A stretch of 64,000 nucleotides of DNA from Promethearchaeota archaeon (lineage in GTDB: Archaea; Asgardarchaeota; Lokiarchaeia; Sigyniarchaeales; SOKP01), in contig JAEOUA010000006.1 in NCBI GenBank assembly GCA_016839555.1, positions 375,982-439,981 on the forward strand, given 5' to 3'. This document shows, piece by piece, positions 26,593 to 35,275 of this stretch. The notes beneath the pieces are model-generated. The model saw only the letters and a program-made list of their open reading frames with translations. It did no database searches and was not told where the DNA came from. A program made the translations under genes and the position numbers. Within the stretch, counting starts at the first letter, position 1. Each line of letters opens with the position of its first letter.

Positions 26593-28389
26593 ATGGTAAA
26601 AGTGAATGGGGCACAATTGATTGTACGCGCCTTAAATAATCAAGGGGTTGAAGTGATCTGGACTTTATGCGGAGATAATGATATGATATATAATTATTGT
26701 CATGATAAAGAATGTACGGAAACAGGTATCGATTTAATCGATTTTCGCCATGAGCAAGCAACCGGTCATGCTGCAATGGGCTATTATCTAGCTACAGGAA
26801 AGGTTGGTGTCTGTTCTGTTCAGTCAGGTCCCGGGATTACAGATCTATTTCCCTCCATTCCAATTGCTTGGGATGCAAGTATCCCTGTAGTTGCGTTATG
26901 TACAGCTACTCCATTAATGGAGTTTGAAAAGCTTGCCTCCAATGAAATAGATGTAGTGCCTGCTTTTCGCCCTGTGACAAAATGGGCGGGATATTGTTAT
27001 GAAACCGCACGATTACCTGAATACATCAATATGGCTTTTCGAATTGCATCTACGGGTCGTCCTGGACCAGTACTCTTATTAGTCCCGGTTGATGTTTTGG
27101 TTAAAGAATGTGATGATGAGCTTGAGATTGTCAAACAAGCTTTTAAGCCAGTAGAAACACTTCGAGCTTTTGAAGGGCCTTATGGAAACGAAAAACAAGT
27201 TAAAAAAGCACTTGATTTATTATTGGAGGCTAAACGTCCACTAATATTCGCAGGTACGGGAGTTAATTTTTCGGGAGCTGCTGAAGAACTTCTAAAGTTT
27301 GCTGAAATGACACAGATCCCCGTAGGAATGTGGGGTTTTGGTCTTGGATGTTTTCCTCCGGATCATCCTTTGTATTTCGGTTTAGCAAGTCCATTAGATG
27401 GTCCTGGGACAACATTACTTAGTACAGTGGACGTCGTTTTAATATTAGGATCAAGAATTACTGGAATGATGAATTTTGGTTATATGCCGTGTTTTAATGA
27501 TGATGCTAAACTTATCCAGGTTGATATTAAAGCAGAAGAGATAGGTAGAAATCGTGCTATTAATGTACCTATAGTAGGCGATATTAAAGGTGTTCTTACT
27601 CAATTAAATAGATTTGCCGCAGAAAAATTAGAAAATTTCTCGATAAACCATAATTCTTGGATTAAAGAAGTGCAAGAACAACTTAATAAATTTTATGAAC
27701 GTGTGGAGAAAGAAGGGTCCTCTGATAAGATACCAATTCAGCCTCAACGCTTAGTAAAGGAGATCGGTGAGTTTATGCCTGAGGATAGTTATATTATTTT
27801 AGATGGTGGGGATACTACAGTGTGGGGATTGACTGCTTTAAAATCGTTTTTCCCGAAGTCTATTTACTTTTCAGGTGCCCTAGGAATTCAACATCTGGGG
27901 GGGGGAGTACCTTGTGCGATTGCTACAAAATATGCTCATCCTAACAAGAAAATACTTGTTCTTACGGGTGATGGTTCGTTTTTATTAAATGGAAAAGAGC
28001 TAGATACCGCTAGAAGACATGATTTACCTTTTGTTGTGGTGATTAATAATGACCGCTTATGGGGAATGGTTGCTAGAGGGCAAAAAATTGCGCACGGAAG
28101 AAAAGCTTTCGGATTGGCATCAAGTCTTAGTGATGAAACTAGATATGATAAATATGCTGAAGCCTTTAATTGTTATGGGGAATTAGTCACTGATCCAAAT
28201 GAAATTAAGGCAGCATTACAGAGAGCTTTCAATTCTGGCGTCCCTGCTGTAATAGATGTACGGGTCAATCCAAAAGTGAATACTGTAATGGATTATTTAG
28301 CAAAAGAAACTTACAACCCAGCAACATGGAAGCGAGAGGTGAAAGAAAAAGAAGAAGCAGAGGAAATAATTTTAGAAGTTAAAGATTAA
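26593..28389 (+). CDS. Thiamine-diphosphate-dependent enzyme, acetolactate-synthase-like
   Basis: The 598-residue protein has three domains: an N-terminal PYR domain with the cofactor-activating Glu E54 in DFRHEQATGHAA, a middle domain (about 195-335), and a C-terminal PP domain with the ThDP motif GDGSFLLNGKE...NND near 455-485. It belongs to the acetohydroxyacid synthase/benzoylformate decarboxylase/oxalyl-CoA-type family. No small subunit gene or branched-chain genes flank it, so the substrate is open. It is transcribed away from tRNA-Sec. Confidence 0.87.
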   Translation: MVKVNGAQLIVRALNNQGVEVIWTLCGDNDMIYNYCHDKECTETGIDLIDFRHEQATGHAAMGYYLATGKVGVCSVQSGPGITDLFPSIPIAWDASIPVVALCTATPLMEFEKLASNEIDVVPAFRPVTKWAGYCYETARLPEYINMAFRIASTGRPGPVLLLVPVDVLVKECDDELEIVKQAFKPVETLRAFEGPYGNEKQVKKALDLLLEAKRPLIFAGTGVNFSGAAEELLKFAEMTQIPVGMWGFGLGCFPPDHPLYFGLASPLDGPGTTLLSTVDVVLILGSRITGMMNFGYMPCFNDDAKLIQVDIKAEEIGRNRAINVPIVGDIKGVLTQLNRFAAEKLENFSINHNSWIKEVQEQLNKFYERVEKEGSSDKIPIQPQRLVKEIGEFMPEDSYIILDGGDTTVWGLTALKSFFPKSIYFSGALGIQHLGGGVPCAIATKYAHPNKKILVLTGDGSFLLNGKELDTARRHDLPFVVVINNDRLWGMVARGQKIAHGRKAFGLASSLSDETRYDKYAEAFNCYGELVTDPNEIKAALQRAFNSGVPAVIDVRVNPKVNTVMDYLAKETYNPATWKREVKEKEEAEEIILEVKD

Positions 28390-28567
28390 GTAGATTTTAA
28401 CCAATACTCAAATTATTTTTTCATAATTATTTTATTTTTTTTTAATCATTTTTTACTTGATTAAAATTTCTAAATTTAAGAATACATCAATTTTAATACA
28501 TCAAAAGTGAATTATTTTGCCAGAGATTTATAAATCCTAATCGCTCCAAATTACAATATAAAAGAAA

Positions 28568-29272
28568 TTATGGGTATGACGAGTTGATCTTACTTTCATT
28601 CTTTTTATTTAAGTCATCGCAGTCTAATCTTCGATATCCTGGTTTCATTAATTGCAGATCATAAATTCTTTGTAAAAATGACACGATTATATGGGAAGTA
28701 GCTCCGAATATGGTGTATTTTTTATCATTTGAGGGACGATAGACATATTTTCCAACTGCAATCTTATTTTCACCCAAATGATATTGTCTTTCTTTATAGT
28801 TTCTTTTATTGGCGAAAAAAGTAATGGGTATTTTGACAATTTCCCTGACTTCACTCTCTTGTTTTATCATTGGTTGGTCATAATTAATATATGCTATAAT
28901 TGGGGTTATGATAAAGAATTTAGGAGTAATATGGTCATTAAGGGCACCCAATATTTTTATTTTTTCTCTGGGAATTCCTAATTCCTCTTCTGTTTCTCTT
29001 AAGGCAGTATCTAAATAATCATTATCTTTTTCTTTTTCAAATTTTCCTCCCGGAAAGGACATTTCACCGGAATGTTTGTCTTCTTTTCTATGGGTTCTTT
29101 TTATTAATACTAAATAGTAGGGTTTAGTTTTATTTTTATGTGGAAGAATAAGAAATGAGACCGCCCCATGTGTAAAAGCTTTATCTTGAAAACATAATCG
29201 GGAGGATGAATTTAGTTTTAATGCCTTCTTTAAAATTAAATCTCTATTAAAACAAAAATCTTTTAAGTCCAT
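28568..29272 (-). CDS. Nudix hydrolase, CoA-pyrophosphatase-like, copy 2
   Basis: A 234-residue Nudix protein with GEMSFPGGKFE and the box core ALRETEEELGI; the H-GEMSFPGG context resembles the NUDT7/NUDT8-type coenzyme A diphosphatases. Its ATG overlaps the end of the paralogous upstream gene, and both share layout and an N-terminal DLILKKALKL-type helix. The pair arose by tandem duplication. Substrate (CoA, dinucleotide or other) cannot be decided from sequence. Confidence 0.88.
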   Translation of the reverse strand: MDLKDFCFNRDLILKKALKLNSSSRLCFQDKAFTHGAVSFLILPHKNKTKPYYLVLIKRTHRKEDKHSGEMSFPGGKFEKEKDNDYLDTALRETEEELGIPREKIKILGALNDHITPKFFIITPIIAYINYDQPMIKQESEVREIVKIPITFFANKRNYKERQYHLGENKIAVGKYVYRPSNDKKYTIFGATSHIIVSFLQRIYDLQLMKPGYRRLDCDDLNKKNESKINSSYP

Positions 29273-29985
29273 TAGTCTAAGTTTTGTGTGATTTTATTTT
29301 TATGTTTTAGATATTCTTTAAGTGAAAGTATTTTGTTAAGGGTGAACCGTTTAAGCCCTGATTTGGATAATTGATATCCATATACTCTTTCGATAAACGT
29401 GGCAATCATAAACGCGGTTGCTCCCCATATAAGATAATTTTTATTTGTTTCTTTATCAGAATAATTAAAATAAAAGATGGGAAATCGTTTTTCTTCTATT
29501 AGGAATGCTTGCTCCTTAAAGTTTTTTGTATTGGTGAAAAATTCAATTGGAATTTTAACAATTTCTTTTACTTCTTTATCATCTTTAACTAATTTATTAT
29601 TTGAATCAATTTTTCCCACTATAGGTGTTATTATGTATTTAGTCATTGTTGGAAAATCATTCAAGCACCCAAGAATTTCAATCTTTTCTCTTGAAACTCC
29701 TATTTCTTCCTCAGCTTCTCTTAAGGCGGTGTCTATTAAAGTGATATCTTTGCTAGGCTCAAATTTTCCTCCTGGAAAGGACATTTCACCTCTATGATTT
29801 CTGCCTTTATTTGTTCGCTGAATTAAAATCAAATCATATGATTTATTTTCGTAGGGGATAATCGAAAAAAGCACAGCTGAAGTTACAAAAAAGTTATCAT
29901 TTAATCTAATTCTTAGAGGATCATCAAAAGCATATAATTTAGCTCGAATTAGATCCTCATTATATATAAAATTCATAAAAGGCAA
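29272..29985 (-). CDS. Nudix hydrolase, CoA-pyrophosphatase-like, copy 1
   Basis: A 237-residue paralogue of the downstream gene, with GEMSFPGGKFE and ALREAEEEIGV as Nudix box. The end (GYQLSKSGLKRF) matches the other copy's LQLMKPGYRRL, so the whole length is homologous. The two genes overlap by a few bases at 29272 and are surely co-transcribed, which suggests related but distinct substrates or a heteromer. Confidence 0.88.
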   Translation of the reverse strand: MPFMNFIYNEDLIRAKLYAFDDPLRIRLNDNFFVTSAVLFSIIPYENKSYDLILIQRTNKGRNHRGEMSFPGGKFEPSKDITLIDTALREAEEEIGVSREKIEILGCLNDFPTMTKYIITPIVGKIDSNNKLVKDDKEVKEIVKIPIEFFTNTKNFKEQAFLIEEKRFPIFYFNYSDKETNKNYLIWGATAFMIATFIERVYGYQLSKSGLKRFTLNKILSLKEYLKHKNKITQNLD

Positions 29986-30072
29986 ATTTGCAAAAAATTT
30001 TAAGATTATCCTTAATTATTAATAATCAAAATATTTAATTTTTTAAATTTTTTAGCAGATGATGAATGAAGC

Positions 30073-30369
30073 ATGAAATTACCGAAGGAGATTCAAGAGA
30101 AGCAATATCTTAAGACGGCGGGAGGTATGAAAAGAACTTGTTCGGTAAAAGGATGTAATAATGAAGCCGTTAGAAGTCTTTCAGAAGAAACATGGGAAGG
30201 ATATTTAAGATTGGCGGATTTAGATTATGTTGAGAATCGCAATAAAAAGATTTTTTTATGTAAAAAGCATTATAATGAAGCTAAAAAAGTAAAGAAAGAA
30301 GAAGATAAATATAATTTGAAAAAGGGTTTTCTCCAAGATTCTCGGTATTCAGGGAGGGAGCCTCTTTAA
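30073..30369 (+). CDS. Small Cys/His zinc-binding protein
   Basis: The 98-residue basic protein has a putative zinc site CSVKGCNNEA...FLCKKHYNEA (C..C..C..H). Between the ligands is SLSEETWEGYLRLADLDYVENRNKK, and the tail is lysine-rich. Such proteins often bind RNA or DNA, but no family is recognised. It converges with the tiny minus-strand ORF next door. Confidence 0.6.
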   Translation: MKLPKEIQEKQYLKTAGGMKRTCSVKGCNNEAVRSLSEETWEGYLRLADLDYVENRNKKIFLCKKHYNEAKKVKKEEDKYNLKKGFLQDSRYSGREPL

Positions 30370-30370
30370 G

Positions 30371-30538
30371 TCAGAAGTTTATTGAACTAACTATATCTTC
30401 AAAAGGGATAAAGGATGTTTCTGCTATCATTTGAGCATAAAATCCATTTATCAAATTATATTGAGCTAATATTAGCCCATACGTGAAAAATATAAGCGCA
30501 AGAAGTAATATAATGATACTTATAATTTTTTTTCTCAT
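30371..30538 (-). CDS. Tiny single-pass membrane protein, 55 residues
   Basis: From ATG at 30538 to TGA at 30371 the frame encodes 55 residues: a basic start MRKK, one long hydrophobic helix (IISIIILLLALIFFTYGLIL) and a polar tail ending DIVSSINF. The positive-inside start and clean TM argue for a real gene despite the size. It lies 2 bases from the end of the convergent zinc protein gene and about 90 bases upstream of the next minus-strand gene's stop. Function is unknown. Confidence 0.45.
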   Translation of the reverse strand: MRKKIISIIILLLALIFFTYGLILAQYNLINGFYAQMIAETSFIPFEDIVSSINF

Positions 30539-30627
30539 ATCTGATTGTGAAATAATTTATAAAAATAGATAAATATTTGGAAATAAATGACCCAATCATT
30601 AAAAATTTAGAAAGAAGAAATTAAAAA

Positions 30628-31509
30628 TTAGCCTTCAATTAATTTCTCTACCGTTTTTATCTTTGCTTCTACTTTTTTGAGTTTATATTGTAATTCATTA
30701 TCGGTGTCTTTATAGTCTTCTTCATCAATTTCTTTTGAAGAGTATCTTCCTTTATTGAGCCTGATTTCTCCAATTAAATCATTTTTCTCTAAAATTAAGT
30801 CTTGAAGCCATAATCCTAGCCCACCTTTTAATTCTTCACGCTCTTCTTCTAAGTCTTGCTTTTCGCCTTTATATCTGTCTTTTAATTTATTAAATATATT
30901 TTCGTCCACTTTTTTTAATCGATATTCTCTGGTGAGATTTTTAAGCTGATAAATTTTAGCATCAATTTTATTACTTAAATCTTGTATTATGAATACATCA
31001 TCCATTTTTTTCGTTAATTCATTTTCTCTTTCTTTTAATTCTTTTATGAGGGTTTTAACAGCTTTTAGTTTGATATTGACATTCTGTTTATAGTCAAAAT
31101 CGGTCTCATATCTATCATCCTTCATCATATTTGAGACTTCATCTAATTTTTCAAGCAATTTTTCTTTCTCAAATTGTAGGTCGGAATATTCAGCATACAA
31201 TTCGACTTGATATTTTACCTCTTCTGGCAGTGGTTTAATCTCCTTTTCCTTTTCTTTTTCCTTTTTCTTCTTTTCTTCTTCCTTTTCTGCTTCTTCTTTC
31301 TCTTCCTCTTTTATTTTCTTATCTTTCTTTTTTGTGATTGTTTTACTTATAATTTTTGCCTCTTTAATATCATCTTGAACCTTGCTTTCTGCTTCTTTAT
31401 TTGCTTTTGTTGGCAAGTCTGAAAGTAAAGGCTTGCCACAAATTATGCAGTATTTATCCTTTGGGCGAATAGGATTGCCACAATAAGGGCAAAACTGCCT
31501 CTCTGACAT
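30628..31509 (-). CDS. Zinc-ribbon plus coiled-coil protein
   Basis: The 293-residue protein begins with a zinc ribbon (CPYCGNPIRPKDKYCIICGK, about 7-26), followed by a highly charged Lys/Glu linker (about 45-95) and a long coiled coil to the C terminus. Two KK-E-Y/F-xxLK-type segments (YRLKKVDENIFNKLKDRY near 195) resemble archaeal coiled-coil adaptors. Zinc ribbon plus coiled coil is common among Asgard regulatory or cytoskeletal proteins, but the function is not known. No TM is present. Confidence 0.68.
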   Translation of the reverse strand: MSERQFCPYCGNPIRPKDKYCIICGKPLLSDLPTKANKEAESKVQDDIKEAKIISKTITKKKDKKIKEEEKEEAEKEEEKKKKEKEKEKEIKPLPEEVKYQVELYAEYSDLQFEKEKLLEKLDEVSNMMKDDRYETDFDYKQNVNIKLKAVKTLIKELKERENELTKKMDDVFIIQDLSNKIDAKIYQLKNLTREYRLKKVDENIFNKLKDRYKGEKQDLEEEREELKGGLGLWLQDLILEKNDLIGEIRLNKGRYSSKEIDEEDYKDTDNELQYKLKKVEAKIKTVEKLIEG

Positions 31510-31781
31510 CGTAAGATTACCTTTAATTATTTTTTTGTTTTATTGATTGTATTATTAAAAGAATTAAAATTATTATAAATAAATCTGATGGAGTTCAATA
31601 TTTAATATTTAAATGAATAATTAAAGAAATTGACTTTGATTAATAATCTATTTAATTTAGTTTTATAGCATTTTCAGATTATGATATATGATAATAATAA
31701 AGATTAGAGAGATAGAGTTAATAAGATTATTTTGGATTAAAAGACTTTAGAAATGTAGAATTAGGTAAATTTTATATAAAG

Positions 31782-33200
31782 ATGAATATAGAAGATAAAA
31801 TTCCTATTAATATGGGCCTGCTTGGGCATATTGATTCTGGAAAGACTGAAATCGCAAAATGTTTGTCAGAAATAATTTCTACTGCAGGGATCGATGCCCA
31901 TCCGCAAAGTAAGGAAAGAGGGATCACAATAGATTTGGGATTTACCAGCTTCATGTTAAATAATTATTTAGTAACCTTAGTTGATGCTCCAGGACACGCA
32001 GACTTGATAAAAATTAGCGCCTCTTCATTAGAAATCATAGATTTAGCCTTAATGGTCATTGATATTAATAAAGGGCCACAAATCCAAACTGGAGAACATT
32101 TAATTATGATTGACTCGTTAGGTATTACAGATATTGTGGTTCTTTTAAATAAAACCGATTTATTTGAGGGGAATATCAAAGATCAAATCAAAAAGACAAG
32201 AAAATTTTTCGCAACAACATCATTTGGCTCAAATGTTCCAATCTATCCAGTATCCGCAAAAGAAGGAACGGGTTTTGAAGAATTAAAAAAAGGGTTACTT
32301 GAAATTATAAAGGATTTAACTATCAAGAGGGATTATAAAGGAGATATAATAATTCCCATAGATCATCATTTTATAATTAAAGGGAGAGGCGCGGTGATAA
32401 CGGGGACTTTAGTGTCTGGAAAGTTATCAATAAACCAGCAATTAACAATCCTTCCTATTAACTCTACTACTCGGGTTAAAAATATCCAAATATTTCATCA
32501 AAATGTTGAGTCCGCACGTGCGGGACATAGAGTGGGCATAAATTTAAAAAATATTGAGATCAAAAATATATTTCGCGGATGCTATGCGACTGATAATGTT
32601 AATGCTTTTGATATAAGTAGAATATTCGAAATTGTGGGTGAGAAAACTGATCTTTTTAAGCATGAAACGAAGTTTGGCACCCAATTGCATGTTACAATTG
32701 GAATGGACACCACTATTGGAAAAATATACCCCTTTAAAGAATTAGATGGAAAAAAACTTAAATCCTCAATTAAAGCTCATGAGAATGGATTTAAAGCCAT
32801 TTTAATTTTAAATGAAAGAACTTTGATTAGAAAAGGGCGAAATATTATGCTCTTAAGCAGATTAGATTTGCCCCCTAACACATTACGTATATTAGGATCC
32901 GCGAAACTCACAAGGACTTATGATGCACCTCCATTATTCTATAAATATAAAATTAAAAAGGGTAAAATTGATAATCTCGATCATCCTCAAGGAATTATCT
33001 GTACAGGGTTGGCTCAGAGTATTGAAGGAGCAAGAAAAATAGTTGGCAGAGAATTAGAATCCCCCTTTTCTCAAGTTATTGATACATTTGGAACTAAAGG
33101 AGCAGTTATTATAGGAATTGAGGATAAAACTCTCAATATACAAAGAAATGAGCAAGTAGTTCTCAAAGAACTCAGGAGTTTTCGATTAAAATTCCATTAA
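31782..33200 (+). CDS. selB: Selenocysteine-specific elongation factor SelB/eEFSec
   Basis: The 472-residue translational GTPase delivers Sec-tRNA to UGA. G1 is GHIDSGKT (15-22), the switch I/G2 region reads HPQSKERGITIDLGF, G3 is DAPGH and G4 NKTD. The KERGITIDLGF form is the SelB/eEFSec hallmark and differs from EF-Tu/EF-1A. Domains II and III follow, with a C-terminal domain IV of about 130 residues. The length fits archaeal SelB and lacks the bacterial winged-helix SECIS-binding tail. It lies 5.4 kb from tRNA-Sec, on the other strand, and just before the Roadblock gene. Confidence 0.93.
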   Translation: MNIEDKIPINMGLLGHIDSGKTEIAKCLSEIISTAGIDAHPQSKERGITIDLGFTSFMLNNYLVTLVDAPGHADLIKISASSLEIIDLALMVIDINKGPQIQTGEHLIMIDSLGITDIVVLLNKTDLFEGNIKDQIKKTRKFFATTSFGSNVPIYPVSAKEGTGFEELKKGLLEIIKDLTIKRDYKGDIIIPIDHHFIIKGRGAVITGTLVSGKLSINQQLTILPINSTTRVKNIQIFHQNVESARAGHRVGINLKNIEIKNIFRGCYATDNVNAFDISRIFEIVGEKTDLFKHETKFGTQLHVTIGMDTTIGKIYPFKELDGKKLKSSIKAHENGFKAILILNERTLIRKGRNIMLLSRLDLPPNTLRILGSAKLTRTYDAPPLFYKYKIKKGKIDNLDHPQGIICTGLAQSIEGARKIVGRELESPFSQVIDTFGTKGAVIIGIEDKTLNIQRNEQVVLKELRSFRLKFH

Positions 33201-33263
33201 ATAATATTTAAATTTTTATTAAGATATTATATTAATAAGTAAGTTTAATATGGTAAGCTGAAT

Positions 33264-33689
33264 ATGGCAAGTTCACATTTTTCAGAACTAAATAATATAG
33301 ATAAAGAAGTCCTTTCCGAATTAATGCGGAATTTAGAGTGGTTAGAAAGTTCCACTGATTTAGAGGGTACTGCTATTATCTCAAAGACAGGCTTGCGAAT
33401 TGCTAGTTCTGAAACGGCTGATCTAACAGCAGACATCTATAGTGCCAGTCCCGCTACATTAATTTCATTGGGGGAGAAAATAAGTAGTGGATTAGAACAA
33501 GGTGAGCTGCGAGATATTGTTATTCGAGGAGAGGATGGCTATACTATTATAGTAGTTGGCTCGAAAGAGAATAATTTCATGCTCTTTACAAATTGTAAAA
33601 AAGCCTATAAGCTTGGGTACTATTTCCATAAGATTCGTAAAGCTTTCAAATCTATGGAATCGCTGCTTAACAAAATAGAAGCTGAATAA
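33264..33689 (+). CDS. Roadblock/LC7-domain protein
   Basis: This 141-residue protein matches the Roadblock/LC7 alpha-beta-beta-alpha-beta-beta-beta-alpha fold: an N-terminal helix LSELMRNLEWL, strand GTAIISKTGLRIAS, helix SASPATLISLGEKISS, strands IVIRGEDGYTIIVVGS and a C-terminal helix. Asgard genomes have many of these, thought to regulate small GTPases as in MglB/Ragulator systems. It begins 64 bases after selB on the same strand. No GTPase gene is nearby in the window. Confidence 0.82.
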   Translation: MASSHFSELNNIDKEVLSELMRNLEWLESSTDLEGTAIISKTGLRIASSETADLTADIYSASPATLISLGEKISSGLEQGELRDIVIRGEDGYTIIVVGSKENNFMLFTNCKKAYKLGYYFHKIRKAFKSMESLLNKIEAE

Positions 33690-33732
33690 TCTAATTTTAT
33701 TTTAAATAAGAAATTAAGTTGTTATTTTTAAT

Positions 33733-34176
33733 TTAGACATGTTTCCAAATAATAAAATCATTATTTTTTAAATTGTAAAAATTACACGCAAAACTCGGCG
33801 AAAAACCATTTACTTTATAAATCCATCCTTCTCCAATGCCATTAATACCTTTTACATAAATTTGCGGTCCATAAAATGCTATATCTACAACACAACGACT
33901 AATTAAAGCATGATACACAGTAGTTAGGCCATTTGTAAGAGTAATATTTTGATGGATTTCATTTGTTTTTAATCCCGAATAATCAATAATTAAGGTAATA
34001 TTATACACTTCAGGAACTCTGACACCATAAAAATATGGAATGGAATTAGTACTTGAATCCTCAGATTTAGGAGGATCGAGATAGGGAAGAATGTAATAAT
34101 TAAAATAAATTAAGGAGCCAAAACTAACGATTCCTATTATTGCAATAACTATATATTTAATGTATTTTTTTTCCAT
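33733..34176 (-). CDS. Membrane-anchored DUF4430 protein
   Basis: The 147-residue protein has an N-terminal TM (about 8-28) followed by an extracellular DUF4430 domain, with ITLIIDYSGLKTNEIHQNIT, TTVYHALISR and the typical ending GEGWIYKVNG...NNDFIIWKHV. DUF4430 domains resemble the transcobalamin C-terminal domain and often sit with ECF transporter S components. Here an ECF-S-like gene lies 1.1 kb away and a secreted protein lies between. A substrate-capture role is a fair guess. Confidence 0.72.
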   Translation of the reverse strand: MEKKYIKYIVIAIIGIVSFGSLIYFNYYILPYLDPPKSEDSSTNSIPYFYGVRVPEVYNITLIIDYSGLKTNEIHQNITLTNGLTTVYHALISRCVVDIAFYGPQIYVKGINGIGEGWIYKVNGFSPSFACNFYNLKNNDFIIWKHV

Positions 34177-34200
34177 TGTTTAAAAATAAAATAAAGTGGA

Positions 34201-35088
34201 TTATAAATTATATTGTTCAAATAAAATTAAAAGCACTATTAGTACTTGAGTATCATCGAGTTCATAATTAGTTTTTAAGAAATCGTATATAATTTTTAAT
34301 GATGTTAATATCTCAATGGTATTAACGTTTGGTTTTAGTGTGTAATCACCACGGAGCATTTCGAGATAATATGTTCCAAAGGCATTTATCTTTGCATAGA
34401 TTAAAATCCCAGTTATTCTACTATAAATGAGTTCTGTTGACTGAATTCCAGTTTGTTTAATATTAAATTGAATAAATTGAAAATCTTCCTGAATATTTAA
34501 TATATAATTATTTTCAGTCGCAGTCTCGATTGCTAATTGCTTTACATATTTCAGATTTTTAGGAATTAAAATCCCAGAATCAAATACATAATGTCCTAAA
34601 TACATATTATAATAAATTTCGCCATTTGAACAATTATTACGAGTTAGATTCACTGAGCCTCTCGGTTTAGTAATGATTATGTCCATATAAGGCATATTTG
34701 TATTTGGAAATTTATTATAAAATCCCCAAGTGTCATTTACATGCCGGTCATAAAAGCCAGTAAAATTAACCTTAACTTTTCCTCCTGGACCTGTTGCCCA
34801 CTGTTGCCAAACATCTTGCCAATTGTCTGTTGAATTCTTATCAAAGTTATACCAAGGATAAGTAACACCAAATCCTATAACATTATAAATATATTCAGTA
34901 CTCATATTTATTTTACTTGAATACTCATCTGGAATACTAGATTGTGTATGTGGGTTAGGAGAATTTTTTACGGCGGTAAATGCATTGAAATCAACATTTT
35001 GACTATTTGGTTGGATTTTAAGAAATGCCAATGGAAAAAAAATTCCTATAAGTAAGATAGTTGCAATTATGATAATCTTATTTTTCAT
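34201..35088 (-). CDS. Secreted or membrane-anchored hypothetical protein
   Basis: The 295-residue protein starts with a basic MKNK and a hydrophobic segment (IIIIATILLIGIFFPLAFL), an N-terminal signal or anchor, so the rest is extracellular. The mature part has many Asn-X-Ser/Thr sequons (NMS, NST, NFT, NDT, NLT), suiting N-glycosylation. No enzyme motif was recognised. It is 24 bases upstream of the DUF4430 gene, likely the same transcript, and probably belongs to the same surface system. Confidence 0.65.
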   Translation of the reverse strand: MKNKIIIIATILLIGIFFPLAFLKIQPNSQNVDFNAFTAVKNSPNPHTQSSIPDEYSSKINMSTEYIYNVIGFGVTYPWYNFDKNSTDNWQDVWQQWATGPGGKVKVNFTGFYDRHVNDTWGFYNKFPNTNMPYMDIIITKPRGSVNLTRNNCSNGEIYYNMYLGHYVFDSGILIPKNLKYVKQLAIETATENNYILNIQEDFQFIQFNIKQTGIQSTELIYSRITGILIYAKINAFGTYYLEMLRGDYTLKPNVNTIEILTSLKIIYDFLKTNYELDDTQVLIVLLILFEQYNL

Positions 35089-35275
35089 TTTTTCATATCT
35101 ATTTTTATTTTTAGATTAACTTAATATATAATAGGTTAACTTTCCTATAAAAATTTTTCCTTTTTGATTGATTATCTAAGGTTCATGGTTTAATATCATA
35201 TAAATTGTAAAAATTTATTAGTAGGATAAATTACCTATAGTTTATAAGAAAGAAAAAATTAGTAAACATGAATAA

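Noticed and set aside
31207..31422. Phe/Leu-rich ORF opposite the zinc-ribbon coiled-coil gene
   Set aside because: It is the antisense image of the Lys/Glu-rich linker of the real minus-strand gene.
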